From positions 1-6,032 of the forward strand of contig JAQBPC010000234.1 in assembly GCA_028287725.1 (NCBI GenBank): 6,032 nucleotides of DNA. Direction: 5' to 3'. The DNA comes from Chloroflexota bacterium. GTDB taxonomy: Bacteria; Chloroflexota; UBA5177; JANWHV01. How positions within the stretch are numbered: the first letter of the stretch is position 1; each line of letters starts with the position of its first letter. Of this stretch, positions 5,795 to 6,032 are shown piece by piece. The notes under the pieces are model-generated. The model was not told the origin of the DNA and ran no database searches. It was given only the letters and a program-made list of their open reading frames with translations. The translations under genes were made by a program, and so were the position numbers.

Positions 5795-5830
5795 TTAACA
5801 ATAATGGGACCACGACAGGAGAACGCCATA

Positions 5831-6032
5831 ATGGCAAGGTCATCCGGCATCTGGCGATATGTTTTGGTAGCTACGATGCTGATTGCAGTGGCGAGTACTG
5901 TCGCCATCGCGGGTTATACGAATGCTGGCGCCGCGGCACAGGGCCCGGCCCGTTGCAAGGCCCTCAATGGACCAAAGGATCTGAAGGCAGCTGGCACGGC
6001 GACAATCGACACTGTCGAACAAGGCTACCAAT
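5831..6032 (+). CDS. Secreted or periplasm-facing protein with N-terminal signal peptide (cut by right edge)
   Basis: Only 67 residues are visible, and the frame is open to the edge. The ATG at 5831 follows AGGAG (5817-5821) by 9 nt. Residues 1-9 are basic/polar (M-A-R-S-S-G-I-W-R) and 11-27 are strongly hydrophobic. A small-residue run A-G-A-A-A at 32-36 suits signal peptidase I cleavage before Q37, so export by Sec is likely. The Cys at 42 is not in a lipobox position. The visible mature part (Q37 onward) has no recognised domain. The segment I59-D-T-V-E-Q-G-Y-Q67 faintly recalls the N-terminal helical region of S41 C-terminal-processing proteases, but this is a guess that needs the rest of the gene. 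It is transcribed divergently from the small basic gene. Confidence 0.8.
   Translation, partial: MARSSGIWRYVLVATMLIAVASTVAIAGYTNAGAAAQGPARCKALNGPKDLKAAGTATIDTVEQGYQ

Larger units (their letters stand above)
5665..5830. other. Divergent intergenic region between the small basic gene and the secreted-protein gene
   Basis: This 166-nt stretch should hold promoters for both directions. It contains a 7-bp inverted repeat near its left end and AGTGTA twice (5700-5705 and 5736-5741; TACACT on the minus strand, a passable -10 box). A weak plus-strand promoter candidate lies near its right end. No RNA gene or terminator is evident. Confidence 0.5.

Noticed and set aside
5455..5843. Frames 5455-5742 (plus, 95 codons) and 5526-5843 (minus, 105 codons)
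   Set aside because: They overlap the 41-residue gene and the intergenic region. Neither has a recognisable domain, and the 41-codon frame has the better ribosome site and composition. The minus frame would also start inside the secreted-protein gene's start region.
1..6032. CRISPR, phage defence, toxin-antitoxin, transposon, tRNA or rRNA
   Set aside because: No direct repeat series, transposase or nuclease motif, or structured RNA signature was seen on either strand. The genes are common housekeeping and transport families.

Overview
This 6.0 kb window looks like ordinary bacterial chromosome: fairly GC-rich by eye (not computed), densely coded, with clear Shine-Dalgarno sites and frequent non-ATG starts (four of eight genes by my start choices). 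It shows no RNA gene, mobile element, CRISPR array or long repeat. A Chloroflexota-like or similar GC-rich environmental bacterium is my best guess, from the overall style of the proteins (SRPBCC protein, CAX antiporter, zinc-ribbon coiled-coil protein). That is an inference, not something the sequence proves.

Left part (1-2728, minus strand): three genes of a peptide/nickel-type (Opp/Dpp) ABC importer, transcribed right to left. The ATPase dppD-like gene comes first, then the dppF-like ATPase 18 nt further on, then a DppC-like permease that runs off the left edge. The two ATPases each keep a full set of nucleotide-binding motifs and the same four-cysteine C-terminal pattern. The partner permease (DppB-like) and the substrate-binding protein are not in the window and may lie beyond the left edge. 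The annotated reading of the first ATPase needs care: homology and the ribosome site both point to a CTG start at 2728, upstream of the first GTG at 2656.

Middle (2729-4707): a 299-nt divergent intergenic region with promoter candidates in both directions, then two plus-strand genes. The first is a small SRPBCC/START-like ligand-binding protein, best started at TTG 3028. The second is a CAX-type Ca2+/H+ (cation/proton) antiporter with both alpha-repeat motifs and about 11 membrane segments. A perfect TTGACA box lies between them.

Right part (4708-6032): the antiporter converges, over only 37 nt, on a minus-strand pair. This pair is a 41-residue lysine-rich small protein (GTG start) followed by a coiled-coil protein with a C4 zinc ribbon (COG1579 type). 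A 166-nt divergent intergenic region holding a 7-bp inverted repeat separates them from the start of a secreted protein with a signal peptide, cut by the right edge.

I did not find a convincing new multi-gene system. The items most worth checking are the CTG start, the tiny lysine-rich gene with its leader inverted repeat, and a Tat-like motif in the antiporter N-terminus.
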